DNA of 64,000 bases from Lysobacteraceae bacterium (GTDB lineage: Bacteria; Pseudomonadota; Gammaproteobacteria; Xanthomonadales; Xanthomonadaceae). Where the stretch lies: NCBI GenBank assembly GCA_023954075.1, contig JAMLIV010000007.1, forward strand, positions 34,325 to 98,324, written 5' to 3'. Numbering within the stretch: the first letter of the stretch is position 1; every line of letters begins with the position of its first letter. A model generated the notes under the pieces. That model was not told the DNA's origin, did no database searches, and saw nothing but the letters and a program-made list of their open reading frames with translations. A program made the position numbers and the translations under genes. Below are positions 55,146 to 64,000 of this stretch, piece after piece.

Positions 55146-56155
55146 GCCGGCAGCTCCAGCGGCGCCAGGCGCGGGAACACCCGCCCGGCCAGCAGCGCGT
55201 GCAGCGGCGCCAGCTCCGGGTGGCGCGGCAGCGCGCGGTCCAGGTAGGCCAGGAAGCGCGGCGCGTCGGCCAGGTAGCGCGGCTTGGCGTCGCGGTGCCG
55301 CAGCCGCGCGAAGATGCCCAGCACCTTGAGATGGCGCTGCACGCCGATCAGCTCGAAGTCGCGCCGGAACGCCTGCGTCTCGGGCAGCGCCAGCCCGGCC
55401 GCGCGCGCCGCGCGCAGGTACCCGTCGATCCAGCCATCGACGCGCGCCTGCGGCCAGGACACGAAGGCATCCTCGAGCAGGCTCAGCACGTCGTAGGCCA
55501 GCGGGCCGCGCACCGCGTCCTGGAAGTCCAGCACCGCCACGCTCTCGCCCGCGGGCATCAGGTTGCGCACGATGAAATCGCGGTGCACCAGGCCCTGCGC
55601 GGGGCCCCGGAAGGCGCCCACCAGCGCCGCGCAGGCGTCCTGCCAGACATCCTCTTCGGACGGCGCAAGCGAAAGGCCCAGGTGACGCCCGAGGAACCAC
55701 TCGGGGAAAAGCGCCAGTTCGCGCCGGACCAGGGCCTCGTCGTAGGCTGGAAAACCGTCCGGGAGCGCGATGCGCTGCAGCCGCACGAGCTGCTCGAAGG
55801 CGCGCCCGATCCAGCGGTCGGCGCTGTCCGCGTCGATCACCTGCAGCACGGTGTTGGCACCGAGGTCTTCCAGCAGCAGCCAGCCGTTTTCCGGATCCTG
55901 CGCCAGCACGCCGGGCACGCGCACGCCGCCCGTTCGCAGCCGCGCCTGCATCGCCAGCCAGGGCCGCACGTCCTCGCGATCGGGCGGCGAATCCATGACG
56001 ATGCGCGGGCTGCCGTCGGCGGCGCGGGTGCGCCAGTAGCTGCGGAAGCCGGCGTCCGAGGAGGCGCGCTCGGGCACCGGAGCGGCTGGGCCGAGATGGG
56101 CGCGGGCAAACGCCAGGCGTTCGAGGTCGCGCGGCGCGGGCGTGGCCTCGCTCAT
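55142..56155 (-). CDS. amgK: Amino-sugar kinase (AmgK-like, N-acetylmuramate/GlcNAc anomeric kinase)
   Basis: 337-aa aminoglycoside-phosphotransferase-fold kinase with the Brenner box GLVHRDFIVRNLMPAGESVA, the metal Asp in VLDFQDAVRGPLAYDVLSLL, and the ATP-binding N terminus (SSDAGFRSYWRTRAADGSPR). Phosphorylates recycled MurNAc or GlcNAc at C1; the product feeds the uridylyltransferase encoded next with a GTGA overlap. This pair gives intrinsic fosfomycin tolerance in other gammaproteobacteria (family knowledge). It also overlaps the upstream deacetylase-family gene by ATGA. Confidence 0.85.
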   Translation of the reverse strand: MSEATPAPRDLERLAFARAHLGPAAPVPERASSDAGFRSYWRTRAADGSPRIVMDSPPDREDVRPWLAMQARLRTGGVRVPGVLAQDPENGWLLLEDLGANTVLQVIDADSADRWIGRAFEQLVRLQRIALPDGFPAYDEALVRRELALFPEWFLGRHLGLSLAPSEEDVWQDACAALVGAFRGPAQGLVHRDFIVRNLMPAGESVAVLDFQDAVRGPLAYDVLSLLEDAFVSWPQARVDGWIDGYLRAARAAGLALPETQAFRRDFELIGVQRHLKVLGIFARLRHRDAKPRYLADAPRFLAYLDRALPRHPELAPLHALLAGRVFPRLAPLELPA

Positions 56156-57066
56156 CCCATCAGCTCGCGCACGTGCGCCACCGCGCACTCGCGCAGCGCG
56201 GCGAGGTCGTAGCCGCCTTCCAGGGTCGAGACGATCCGGCCGCGCGCGTGCCGCAGCGCGATGGCCAGCAGCTCGCGGGTGATCCAGGCGAAGTCGTCGG
56301 ATTCCAGCTCCAGGTGCGCCAGCGGATCGGCGCGGTGCGCGTCGAATCCCGCCGAGACCAGCAGCAGCTCGGGCCGGAACGCGTCCAGCGCGGGCAGCAG
56401 CACGTCGCGCCAGCCGGCGCGGAACGCTGCCGAGCCCGAGGCCGGCGCCAGCAGCAGGTTGCGCACGTTGCCGACGCCGCGTTCGGCCGCCAGGCCGGTG
56501 TTCGGATACAGGCCGCGCTCGTGGCTGGACAGGTACATCACCCGCGGCTCGCTCTCGAAGCAGGCCTGGGTGCCGTTGCCGTGGTGCACGTCGAAATCGA
56601 CGATGGCGACGCGCTCCAGACCGTGCGCCTCGATCGCATAGCGCGCCGCCACCGCCACCGAGTTGAACAGACAGAAGCCCATCGCGCGATCCGGCGTGGC
56701 GTGGTGGCCCGGCGGCCGCACCGCGCAGAAGGCGCGCTCGCACTGGCCCAGCATCACCGCGTCCACCGCGGCGCAGCCGGCCCCGGCGGCGCGCAGCGCG
56801 GCGACGGCGGAGTGGGCGTTCATGCCGGTGTCGCCGTCGAGCATCCGCGGCGCGTCGGCCGGCGCATCGAGGATGCGCGCGATGTGCGCGGCGGTGTGGA
56901 CCAGGCCGAGCTGGGCGCGCGTCGCGCAGGGCGCCTCCACCCATTCGATGCCGCGCAGCCCGGCCGCGCGGATGGCTTCCAGAACGCCGGCCAGCCGCGC
57001 GGGCGACTCGGGATGGATGGCCGCATTCGCGTGCAGCAGGCAGTCCGGATGGCTGTAGATGCGCAG
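56152..57066 (-). CDS. Histone-deacetylase-superfamily (AcuC/acetylpolyamine-type) hydrolase, start codon unclear
   Basis: Zinc hydrolase of the arginase/deacetylase fold, about 305 aa from the conserved N terminus. Motifs: RPPGHHATPDRAMGFCLFN, IVDFDVHHGNGTQACF, YLSSHERGLYPNTG and LLVSAGFDAHRADPLAHLEL, with STLEGGYDLAAL near the end. The conserved N-terminal HPESPARLAGVLEAIRAAGL is in frame, but no ATG, GTG or TTG precedes it after the upstream gene. The first ordinary start is GTG 56940, which would drop about 40 conserved residues. CTG 57066 begins the family-like LRIYSHPDC, and ATC 57087 lies eight bases after GGAG. Overlaps amgK by ATGA. Substrate unknown. Confidence 0.8.
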   Translation of the reverse strand: MRIYSHPDCLLHANAAIHPESPARLAGVLEAIRAAGLRGIEWVEAPCATRAQLGLVHTAAHIARILDAPADAPRMLDGDTGMNAHSAVAALRAAGAGCAAVDAVMLGQCERAFCAVRPPGHHATPDRAMGFCLFNSVAVAARYAIEAHGLERVAIVDFDVHHGNGTQACFESEPRVMYLSSHERGLYPNTGLAAERGVGNVRNLLLAPASGSAAFRAGWRDVLLPALDAFRPELLLVSAGFDAHRADPLAHLELESDDFAWITRELLAIALRHARGRIVSTLEGGYDLAALRECAVAHVRELMG

Positions 57067-57092
57067 CGTGTCGAGCGTCTGGTGGATGGCGC

Positions 57093-57647
57093 CTACTCCG
57101 GTCGCAGTCCGTGCTGCCAGAGGCTCTCGCGGCCGCCGTCGGCGCGCGCCAGGACGCGGGAAAGCACGAAGAGGTAGTCGGAAAGCCGGTTCACGAAGGC
57201 CAGCGCCTGCGGCCGCACCTGCTCCTGCCGCGACAGCGCCACTACCGCCCGTTCGGCGCGGCGGCAGGCGGTGCGCGCCACGTGGCAGTGCGCCGCCGCC
57301 GGACTGCCGCCGGGAAGGATGAATTCCTTGAGCGGAGGCAGGGCGGCGTTGAGCTCGTCAAGGCGCTGCTCCAGCCACGTCACGTCGCGTTCGTCGATCG
57401 CGGCGCGGCCGGGGATGCACAGCTCCCCGCCCAGGTCGAACAGGGCGTGCTGGACGCCGACCAGGTCCTCGCGCGCGACCTCGGGCAGCGCGTGCGCCAG
57501 CACCACGCCGATCTGCGCGTTGGTTTCGTCCAGCGCGCCCAGCGCCTCGATCCTCGCGCCGTCCTTGGGCACGCGCGAGCCGTCGCCCAGGCCGGTGGTG
57601 CCGGCGTCGCCGGTGCGCGTGTAGATCTTCGAGAGACGGTTGCCCAT
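57093..57647 (-). CDS. Cob(I)yrinic acid a,c-diamide adenosyltransferase (PduO type)
   Basis: Transfers adenosyl from ATP to cob(I)alamin to make coenzyme B12. 184 aa: N-terminal SKIYTRTGDAGTTGLGDGSR (ATP-binding signature), LGALDETNAQIGVVLAHALP, and the C-terminal signature LAFVNRLSDYLFVLSRVLAR. The family is a trimeric helical bundle. It ends 26 bases before the putative start of the deacetylase gene and is preceded by a membrane-protein gene (14-base gap), probably cotranscribed. Confidence 0.93.
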   Translation of the reverse strand: MGNRLSKIYTRTGDAGTTGLGDGSRVPKDGARIEALGALDETNAQIGVVLAHALPEVAREDLVGVQHALFDLGGELCIPGRAAIDERDVTWLEQRLDELNAALPPLKEFILPGGSPAAAHCHVARTACRRAERAVVALSRQEQVRPQALAFVNRLSDYLFVLSRVLARADGGRESLWQHGLRPE

Positions 57648-57661
57648 GGCGCCCCGGCCGC

Positions 57662-58258
57662 TCAGCCGGCGTGCGAGGCGGTGGCCGACGGGCGCGCCGC
57701 CGCCAGCGCCGTCGCGTGCAGTACCGCGGCGCCGGCCACGTACATCGCGGTGGTGCGCAGGAAGGCCAGGTACCAGTGCCCCATGTTGGCGAACCAGCCG
57801 CCCAGGCTGCGCTGCGCGTCGGCGCCGCCCCAGGAGTCGGAGAGCCAGTAGAAGCTGCCGTTGGAGAGCACATAGCACAGGCTCACCGAGACCAGCAGCG
57901 CCAGCGCGAGCTGGCCCAGCGAGCGCCACCGCAGTCCCGGGCGGCGCGCCGCCAGCCAGGCGCCGCCCAGCCACAGCGACAGATAGGCCGGCAGCAGGAA
58001 CCAGTACGCCGGCGAGACGCAGTAGTGGCCGAGGAAGTCGATGCCCGCCGCGGCGATGGCGTACCAGTCGGCCAGGAATGCGATCGCGATCAGCGCCGGG
58101 AACGCCCAGCGCCACTGCGCCTTGAGATAGAAGCCGCCGGCGAAGAAAACCGCCCAGGATGCGTCCGGGATCGCGGCGAAGTGGTGGATGCGGGTTGCCG
58201 CCATCACGAGGGCGAGCAGGCCGAACAGGGCGATGGCGCGGGTGGAGCGTGTTGACAT
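57662..58258 (-). CDS. Integral membrane protein (DUF6580-like), possible cobalt/corrinoid transporter
   Basis: 198-aa protein with about five hydrophobic helices (ALFGLLALVMAATRIHHFAA, FPALIAIAFLADWYAIAAAG, WFLLPAYLSLWLGGAWLAA, ALALLVSVSLCYVLSNGSFY and a C-terminal one). A conserved feel of small ECF-S or DUF6580 proteins, recalled but not verified. WLSDSWGG and HWYLAFLRT are in the last loops. The neighbour makes adenosylcobalamin, so a role in cobalt or corrinoid uptake is possible but inferred. Start ATG 58258. Confidence 0.65.
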   Translation of the reverse strand: MSTRSTRAIALFGLLALVMAATRIHHFAAIPDASWAVFFAGGFYLKAQWRWAFPALIAIAFLADWYAIAAAGIDFLGHYCVSPAYWFLLPAYLSLWLGGAWLAARRPGLRWRSLGQLALALLVSVSLCYVLSNGSFYWLSDSWGGADAQRSLGGWFANMGHWYLAFLRTTAMYVAGAAVLHATALAAARPSATASHAG

Positions 58259-58385
58259 GGCGGGCGTCGCGTGGAATGGGAGAAGGGTCGGTCGATTGTA
58301 GCCCAGCCGCAGCGCCATCGCGTTTCGCGATTTCCAAGCTGCTAGGCTTGCGCCGCCTTCGACTCAAGGGAGCCGCGAACAGGCC

Positions 58386-59215
<830 letters not shown>

Positions 59216-59219
<4 letters not shown>

Positions 59220-59572
59220 GCGTTCGACTGTACGGACTGGCCAACTGCGACACCTGCCGCAAGGCGCGCAACTGGCTGACGCGGTTTTCCATCGAACACG
59301 CGTTCACCGACTACCGCGACGAGCGCATCGACCCGGCGGTGCTCACGCAGTGGGCCGAGCAGCTCGGCGGCTGGGACGCGCTCATCAACCGCGCCTCGAC
59401 GACGTGGCGCAATCTCCCGCCCAATCGCAAGCAGCCCGGCTCGGACGCCGAATGGAGGCTGCTGCTGAAGGAGTACCCGCAGCTCATCAAGCGCCCGGTG
59501 ACGGTCACCGGAGACGGCGTCGTGTCGGTGGGTTTCAAGGACGCGCTCTACAAGAAGCGCTTCGGCGTCTGA
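59216..59572 (+). CDS. ArsC/Spx-family thioredoxin-fold protein (YffB-like)
   Basis: 118 aa with the arsenate-reductase-family start [17 protein letters not shown] (Cys at 11 and 14, CDTC) and [28 protein letters not shown]. YffB-type proteins sit next to dap genes in many gammaproteobacteria and bind glutathione, but no arsenate reduction has been shown here. Placed between dapD and dapE with a four-base overlap and a five-base gap, so it is in the same operon. Confidence 0.85.
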
Positions 59573-59577
59573 CCGCC

Positions 59578-60711
59578 GTGTCGGCCGTCCTCGACCTCAG
59601 CTGTGAGCTGATCCGCCGGGTTTCGGTCACGCCCGAGGACGCCGGCTGCCAGGATCTCGTCGCCGCGCGCCTGGAATCCGCCGGTTTTTCCATCACCCGG
59701 CTGCCGTTCGGCAGCGTGCGCAACCTGTGGGCCACGCACGGCCACGGCGCGCCGGTGCTGTGCTTCCTCGGCCATACCGACGTGGTGCCCAGCGGCCCGG
59801 TCGCCGCCTGGCGCTCGCCGCCCTTCGAACCGCAGGTCCGCGACGGACGACTGTACGGGCGCGGCGCGGCCGACATGAAGGGCGCGGTCGCGGCCATGGT
59901 GCTGGCGCTGGAAGACTTCGTGCGGACCGATCCCGATCATCCGGGCACGGTGGCGCTGCTGCTGACCTCGGACGAAGAAGGCGATGCCATCGACGGCGTG
60001 CGCCGGGTCGCGCAGCATTTTCGCGAAACCGGCCAGCGCATCGACGCCTGCGTGGTGGGCGAGCCCACCGCCAGCCGGGCGCTGGGCGACACCGTCCGCA
60101 TCGGTCGGCGAGGCTCGCTCACCGGCACCTTGAGCGTACGCGGCGTGCAGGGCCACGTGGCCTATCCGCAGCTGGCGGACAATCCCGTGCATCGCGCGCT
60201 GCCGGCGCTGGCCGCGCTTGCCGCACGGCGCTGGGACGAGGGCGACGCCGACTTCCCGCCGACCAGCTTCCAGATCGCCAATCTCCACGCGGGCACGGGC
60301 GCGAGCAACGTCATTCCGGGGGAGCTGGAGGTGCAGTTCAACCTGCGCTACGGGCCGCGCTGGAGCGCGCAGGCGCTGATCGATGCCATCGAAGCCACCC
60401 TGCGCGCCCACGCGCTGGATTTTTCGATCCGCTGGCACCGCTCCGGCGATCCTTTCCATACCGGAGATGGCGCGCTGCGCCGGGTGGTGCGTGCCGCCAT
60501 CGCCGAGGTCAGCGGCCGGGTGCCGCGGGAAGACACCGCCGGCGGAACCTCCGACGGGCGCTTCATCGCCCCGCTCGGCGCGCAGGTGGTGGAAGTGGGT
60601 CCGGTCAATGCCAGCATCCACAAGGTCGACGAGAACGTGCCGCTGGCCGACCTCGACGCGCTGCCGGCGCTGTATCTGGCGATTGCGCGGCGGATGCTGG
60701 CGCGCGCGTGA
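59578..60711 (+). CDS. dapE: Succinyl-diaminopimelate desuccinylase
   Basis: Dizinc M20 hydrolase of the lysine/meso-DAP pathway, 377 aa. Metal-site motifs: [54 protein letters not shown] and the C-terminal [20 protein letters not shown]. Dimerisation domain [20 protein letters not shown] follows the first half. GTG 59578 is used because it sits just past the previous stop and gives the family N terminus ([20 protein letters not shown]). Confidence 0.95.
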   Translation: MSAVLDLSCELIRRVSVTPEDAGCQDLVAARLESAGFSITRLPFGSVRNLWATHGHGAPVLCFLGHTDVVPSGPVAAWRSPPFEPQVRDGRLYGRGAADMKGAVAAMVLALEDFVRTDPDHPGTVALLLTSDEEGDAIDGVRRVAQHFRETGQRIDACVVGEPTASRALGDTVRIGRRGSLTGTLSVRGVQGHVAYPQLADNPVHRALPALAALAARRWDEGDADFPPTSFQIANLHAGTGASNVIPGELEVQFNLRYGPRWSAQALIDAIEATLRAHALDFSIRWHRSGDPFHTGDGALRRVVRAAIAEVSGRVPREDTAGGTSDGRFIAPLGAQVVEVGPVNASIHKVDENVPLADLDALPALYLAIARRMLARA

Positions 60712-60896
60712 ATGCGGCGTGCGGATTGGCCTCGCGCGGCCGCAGCGGCGAGTGAAACCTGCGGCGGGATGCCTGCATCGGAAAAGAAGCCCATACTTGC
60801 GGCACCGACCCGCGCTGCGGTGCCGGGTTCATCCGGCCGCGTGATGCACGCGGCACCATCCGCCGCCCGACACCGGGCCTCCGCAGGAGACGCGAC

Positions 60897-61313
60897 ATGC
60901 TGCCTTCCAGGATGCGAGTTGAGGAATTCACCACGCCCGATCCCGTGACCGTCGCCGAAACGACCGCCATCGGGGAGCTGCGCGAACTGATGGATCAGCA
61001 CGGCGTCCGGCACCTGCCGGTACGGCGCGATGGCGAGGTGGTGGGCGTGATCAGCGAGCGCGACGTGCGCCTGGTGCAGGGGCTGAGCCTGGACGAGCAG
61101 CTCCAGATCCGCGCCCAGGATCTGATGGCCGACGACCTCTTTGTCGTGCATGCGTCGACCCTGCTCGATGAGGTGGCGATGGAGATGGTCAGCCGTAGGG
61201 TCGGCAGCGCCATCGTGCGCGACGAAGATGGCGACTTCCTCGGCATCTTCACCCTGACCGATGCCCTCAACGCCCTGGTCGAAGTCGTGCGCAACGAGTC
61301 GCGCAACTGGTGA
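60897..61313 (+). CDS. Two-CBS-domain protein
   Basis: 138 aa, nothing but a CBS pair: MRVEEFTTPDPVTVAETTAI, VRHLPVRRDGEVVGVISERD, then QDLMADDLFVVHASTLLDEV and VGSAIVRDEDGDFLGIFTLT. CBS pairs bind adenine nucleotides and act as energy or redox sensors for partners; none is evident nearby. Independent gene with a GGAGAC site upstream. The 185-base leader contains no other recognised feature. Confidence 0.88.
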   Translation: MLPSRMRVEEFTTPDPVTVAETTAIGELRELMDQHGVRHLPVRRDGEVVGVISERDVRLVQGLSLDEQLQIRAQDLMADDLFVVHASTLLDEVAMEMVSRRVGSAIVRDEDGDFLGIFTLTDALNALVEVVRNESRNW

Positions 61314-61479
61314 TCGGGTCGCGCGAGGCCGCCTGACCGGTTCCGGCCGTCGGGCACTGGCTTGAGCGGCTCCGGATGCGGCAGGAACCAAGCCGCTGGC
61401 TTGCCGGCCGCGGGACGGGCGCGCCGGTTGCTGGCATGATCGGCGCTGCTTCCCGTGCGCCTCGCGAATGGAGGATGAA

Positions 61480-62712
61480 ATGCGTCGATCCCTGGCCTTT
61501 CCCCGCCGCCTGAAGCCGGCGCTGCTGGCCGTCGCGCTGGTGGTGCTGGTTCCAGCCTGCGGCAACGGGGCACCTGCGCCGTCCACCGGGGAGCCAGCCG
61601 CGGCTCCGGTCCGGCCCCAGGGCGTCAGCGCACCGCACGGCGCGCCCGCACCGGCGGTCGCATCGCGCGTCGAGGTCACCGAAGTGGCCTCGGGGCTGGA
61701 GGTGCCCTGGGCGCTGGCTTTCCTGCCGGACGGGCGGATGCTGGTGACCGAGCGCGTCGGTCGGCTGCGGCATGTTTCGCCTGATGGCACGCTGTCCGAA
61801 CCCATCGCAGGCGTGCCCGAGGTCTGGGCGAACGGGCAGGGCGGCCTGCTCGACGTGGCGCTCGCGCCCGATTTCGAACAAAGCCGGATGATCTACCTGA
61901 GCTATGCCGAAGGCGGCGGGGAAGGCGGTCGCGCCGGCACCGCGCTCGGGCGCGGGCGGCTGGAGGGCGATCGCATCGCGGACTGGCAGGTGATCTTCCG
62001 GCAGGAGCCCAAGCTCTCCCAGGGCGGGCACTTCGGCTCGCGCATCGTGTTCGATGGGCAGGGCCATCTGTACCTGGCGCTTGGGGAAAACAACGAGCGT
62101 CCCACCTCGCAGAAGCTCGACCACCTGCAGGGCAAGGTGGTGCGCCTGAACCTCGACGGCAGCGTGCCTTCCGACAATCCCTTCGTCGGGCGCGAGGATG
62201 CGCGTCCGGAAATCTGGTCCTACGGCCACCGCAACCAGCAGGGCGCGGCGCTGCATCCGGCCACCGGCTTTTTGTGGACCAGCGAGCACGGGCCGCGCGG
62301 TGGCGATGAGGTCAATATTCCGCAGCCCGGCAAGAACTACGGCTGGCCGCTGGCGACCTGGGGCATCAACTATTCCGGCCAGCCGATTCCCGAGGCCATC
62401 GGAACCAGCGCGCCGGGCACCGAGCAGCCGCACTACTACTTCGAGCGTTCGCCGGCGCTTTCGGGGATGGCGTTCTACACCGCCGAGCGTTTTCCGGCCT
62501 GGCAGGGCAGCCTGTTCCTGGGCGGGCTGGCCAGCACCGACCTGATCCGCCTGGCGCTGGACGAGGACGGACGCGTCGTATCGGAGGAGCGGCTTCTCAC
62601 CGAGCGCAAGCCGCGCCTGCGCGACGTGCGGCAGGGGCCGGACGGCTACCTCTACGTGCTGTCTGAAACCGAGGGCAAGATCCTGCGCATCGGGCTCGCG
62701 GGCGGGCCCTGA
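61480..62712 (+). CDS. PQQ-dependent aldose sugar dehydrogenase (lipoprotein)
   Basis: 410 aa with lipobox VPAC (Cys 27) and a six-bladed beta-propeller of the soluble glucose dehydrogenase family. Motifs: EVPWALAFLPDGRMLVTERV, GQGGLLDVALAPDF, LSQGGHFGSRIVFDGQGHLY, EIWSYGHRNQQGAALHPATG, TSEHGPRGGDEVN and YFERSPALSGMAFYT. It resembles Asd/YliI proteins that oxidise sugars in the periplasm. ATG 61480 has GGAGG at good spacing; ATG 61468 lies before it. Whether PQQ is made by this organism is not visible here. Confidence 0.88.
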   Translation: MRRSLAFPRRLKPALLAVALVVLVPACGNGAPAPSTGEPAAAPVRPQGVSAPHGAPAPAVASRVEVTEVASGLEVPWALAFLPDGRMLVTERVGRLRHVSPDGTLSEPIAGVPEVWANGQGGLLDVALAPDFEQSRMIYLSYAEGGGEGGRAGTALGRGRLEGDRIADWQVIFRQEPKLSQGGHFGSRIVFDGQGHLYLALGENNERPTSQKLDHLQGKVVRLNLDGSVPSDNPFVGREDARPEIWSYGHRNQQGAALHPATGFLWTSEHGPRGGDEVNIPQPGKNYGWPLATWGINYSGQPIPEAIGTSAPGTEQPHYYFERSPALSGMAFYTAERFPAWQGSLFLGGLASTDLIRLALDEDGRVVSEERLLTERKPRLRDVRQGPDGYLYVLSETEGKILRIGLAGGP

Positions 62713-62713
62713 T

Positions 62714-63529
62714 TCACGCGCCGGATGCGCCGTCGAGCGGTGCCGGATAGCGCCGCCCGTCGCGCAGCGGGCGGAAGCAGTCGCCGTCGAAGAATCCCGG
62801 TGCCTGCTGGCCGTCGGCCCATCCGGGAATTCCCGCCAGCGGCAGCGGGCGCAGCTCCTGCGGATCGGCAAGCGCCACGCCTGCCGAGATGGCCGCGGCG
62901 AGGCGTTCCTGCCAGTTTTCCGGATCGCCGCCGCACAGCACCAGGCACTTGGCGGTAGGCAGGCGCTCGGGAACCAGTGCGTGTTCGAGCAGGGCGTGGC
63001 CGAAGATGCGCACGCGCAGCGCGCCGCCGGCAAAGGCCGCGCGCTGGCCGAAGAAGGCCGGCCAGTCGTGCGCATCCCACGCCGCCAGCAGGTCGGGTTG
63101 TGCGGCCCAGACCACTGCGCCGGCCTCGTCGAAATGGGTCAGCGCACACTGCGCCCGGCTGCGCTGGCGCGGGCCGTGGCGCGCGACCTCGGCAACCTGG
63201 CGGGCGTTGAGCGCGCGCTTGATGGGTGCGTGCATGGCCCAGATCAGCGCGTTGAACAAGTCGTGCCAGTTCTCGGCTCGCGTCGCCACCGTGCCAAGTG
63301 CGTGGATGCGGGTTTCATAGTGCTCCCCGTCGCCGAGAAGCGCATCGTCCTGCTGTATGAAACGCACGCCGGCTTCGCGCGAGAGCAACTCGTCCAGGTG
63401 GCTGATCGTGGGCCAGTTCGGGCCGGACAGCAGCGCCCGGTGGCGCGCGCAGCCGGCAAAGACCGGATGCGCGAAGACGCGCGCATCCAGCGATGCGCGC
63501 GCCGGTGCCCGGAACCTGTTGCGCGCCAC
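62714..63529 (-). CDS. DUF3025-domain protein
   Basis: 271-aa cytoplasmic protein matching DUF3025: NWPTISHLDELLSREAGVRF, YETRIHALGTVATRAENWHD, LFNALIWAMHAPIKRALNAR, LTHFDEAGAVVWAAQP and ALRVRIFGHALLEHALVPER, with a C terminus CFRPLRDGRRYPAP. Function unknown; the domain is widespread in beta- and gammaproteobacteria. Start GTG 63529. Stop is one base from the convergent sugar-dehydrogenase stop. Confidence 0.8.
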   Translation of the reverse strand: MARNRFRAPARASLDARVFAHPVFAGCARHRALLSGPNWPTISHLDELLSREAGVRFIQQDDALLGDGEHYETRIHALGTVATRAENWHDLFNALIWAMHAPIKRALNARQVAEVARHGPRQRSRAQCALTHFDEAGAVVWAAQPDLLAAWDAHDWPAFFGQRAAFAGGALRVRIFGHALLEHALVPERLPTAKCLVLCGGDPENWQERLAAAISAGVALADPQELRPLPLAGIPGWADGQQAPGFFDGDCFRPLRDGRRYPAPLDGASGA

Positions 63530-63569
63530 GCTCGATCAGCCTTGTGATCGACGCGCCGCCGGGCGGGGT

Positions 63570-64000
63570 TCAGCCGGGCAGATAGTCGTCCGCATCGTCA
63601 GGCAGCTCCACACAGCCGTAGAGGTCGTGCTCGTCGCTGCCCAGGATGTGCACCTGGGCGAACTGGCCGGGCTTGAGGCCAGCCTCGAAGCCGTCCTGGA
63701 TCTGCACGATGCCGTCGATTTCCGGCGCATCGGCCATGGATCGCGCGTAGGCGAGGTCGCCGTCGATGGCGTCCACCAGCACGGTCTGCACGCTGCCGAT
63801 CTTGCGTTCGAGTTTTTCCGCGCTGATCTGTGCCTGTCGCTGCATGAAGCGCGCCAGGCGCTCCTGCTTCACGTCCTCGGGCACGGGATCGGGCAGGGCG
63901 TTGGCCGACGCGCCTTCCACCGGCGAATAGGCGAAGGCACCGACGCGATCGAGCTGCGCCTCATCGAGGAAATCCAGAAGCTCCTCGAACTCGGCCTCGG
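63570..64000 (-). CDS. rimO: Ribosomal protein S12 methylthiotransferase RimO, C-terminal part (5' end outside window)
   Basis: Radical-SAM methylthiotransferase that modifies Asp88 of S12. Only about 143 C-terminal residues are visible: [51 protein letters not shown] helix and a TRAM domain ending [20 protein letters not shown]. The [4Fe-4S] cysteines and N-terminal MTTase domain lie beyond base 64000. The G-D-E-H-D motif separates RimO from MiaB. Confidence 0.9.
   Translation of the reverse strand, partial: EAEFEELLDFLDEAQLDRVGAFAYSPVEGASANALPDPVPEDVKQERLARFMQRQAQISAEKLERKIGSVQTVLVDAIDGDLAYARSMADAPEIDGIVQIQDGFEAGLKPGQFAQVHILGSDEHDLYGCVELPDDADDYLPG

Overview
High-GC, gene-dense chromosomal segment of a gammaproteobacterium. 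The order eno-ftsB-ispD-ispF-truD, an uninterrupted nuoA-N operon, dapD-arsC-dapE and amgK-murU all fit Gammaproteobacteria. Short intergenic repeats built on GGGATTC units, as I remember them from Xanthomonadaceae, hint at a Xanthomonadales (Lysobacterales)-like lineage. The species cannot be named from the sequence alone. The cell respires with complex I and oxidises reduced sulfur compounds by a complete Sox pathway.

Layout. 1-5.8 kb: housekeeping genes (3' end of eno, ftsB, ispD, ispF, truD), then a glycine-zipper lipoprotein, a small membrane-anchored cytochrome c'-like protein and tcdA. 5.8-9.5 kb: a decayed accessory region between a tRNA-Arg(CCU) gene and rnd. It holds an inverted repeat, the 3' remnant of a serine recombinase, an intact HTH gene plus an AlbA_2/ATPase gene, and a truncated hsdM. 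9.6-13.7 kb: rnd, a SUMF1-domain lipoprotein and an M48 peptidase. 14.0-29.0 kb: the nuo operon.

29.0-43.7 kb is a sulfur-oxidation locus. One arm (minus strand) is a FccB-type flavoprotein with a Rieske protein in place of the usual FccA cytochrome. The divergent arm holds two YeeE/YedE half-transporters, a lipoprotein with NPCAP repeats coupled to a His-rich cytoplasmic protein of unknown function, a rhodanese, soxCDYZAXB, a SoxH-like metallo-beta-lactamase-fold protein, a CsoR/CstR-family repressor (minus strand) and a FadL-type porin. A 16-bp palindrome of the type bound by CsoR-family repressors sits between the two arms. The likely flow is: import or periplasmic binding of sulfur species, oxidation on SoxY by SoxXA, SoxB and SoxCD, and flavoprotein/Rieske oxidation of sulfide-like compounds, all under persulfide-sensing control.

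43.7-64 kb returns to core functions: dnaE, ExoD, a CNNM/CorC-like protein, a PhoU-like plus Pit phosphate pair, an M14 peptidase, a peptidoglycan-recycling pair (amgK, murU) overlapping a histone-deacetylase-family gene, a cobalamin adenosyltransferase with a membrane protein, dapD-arsC-dapE, a CBS protein, a PQQ-type sugar dehydrogenase, a DUF3025 protein and the C-terminal part of rimO. The most unusual content is the FccB/Rieske pair, the NPCAP/His-rich pair and the atypical CsoR-like regulator with its candidate operator.
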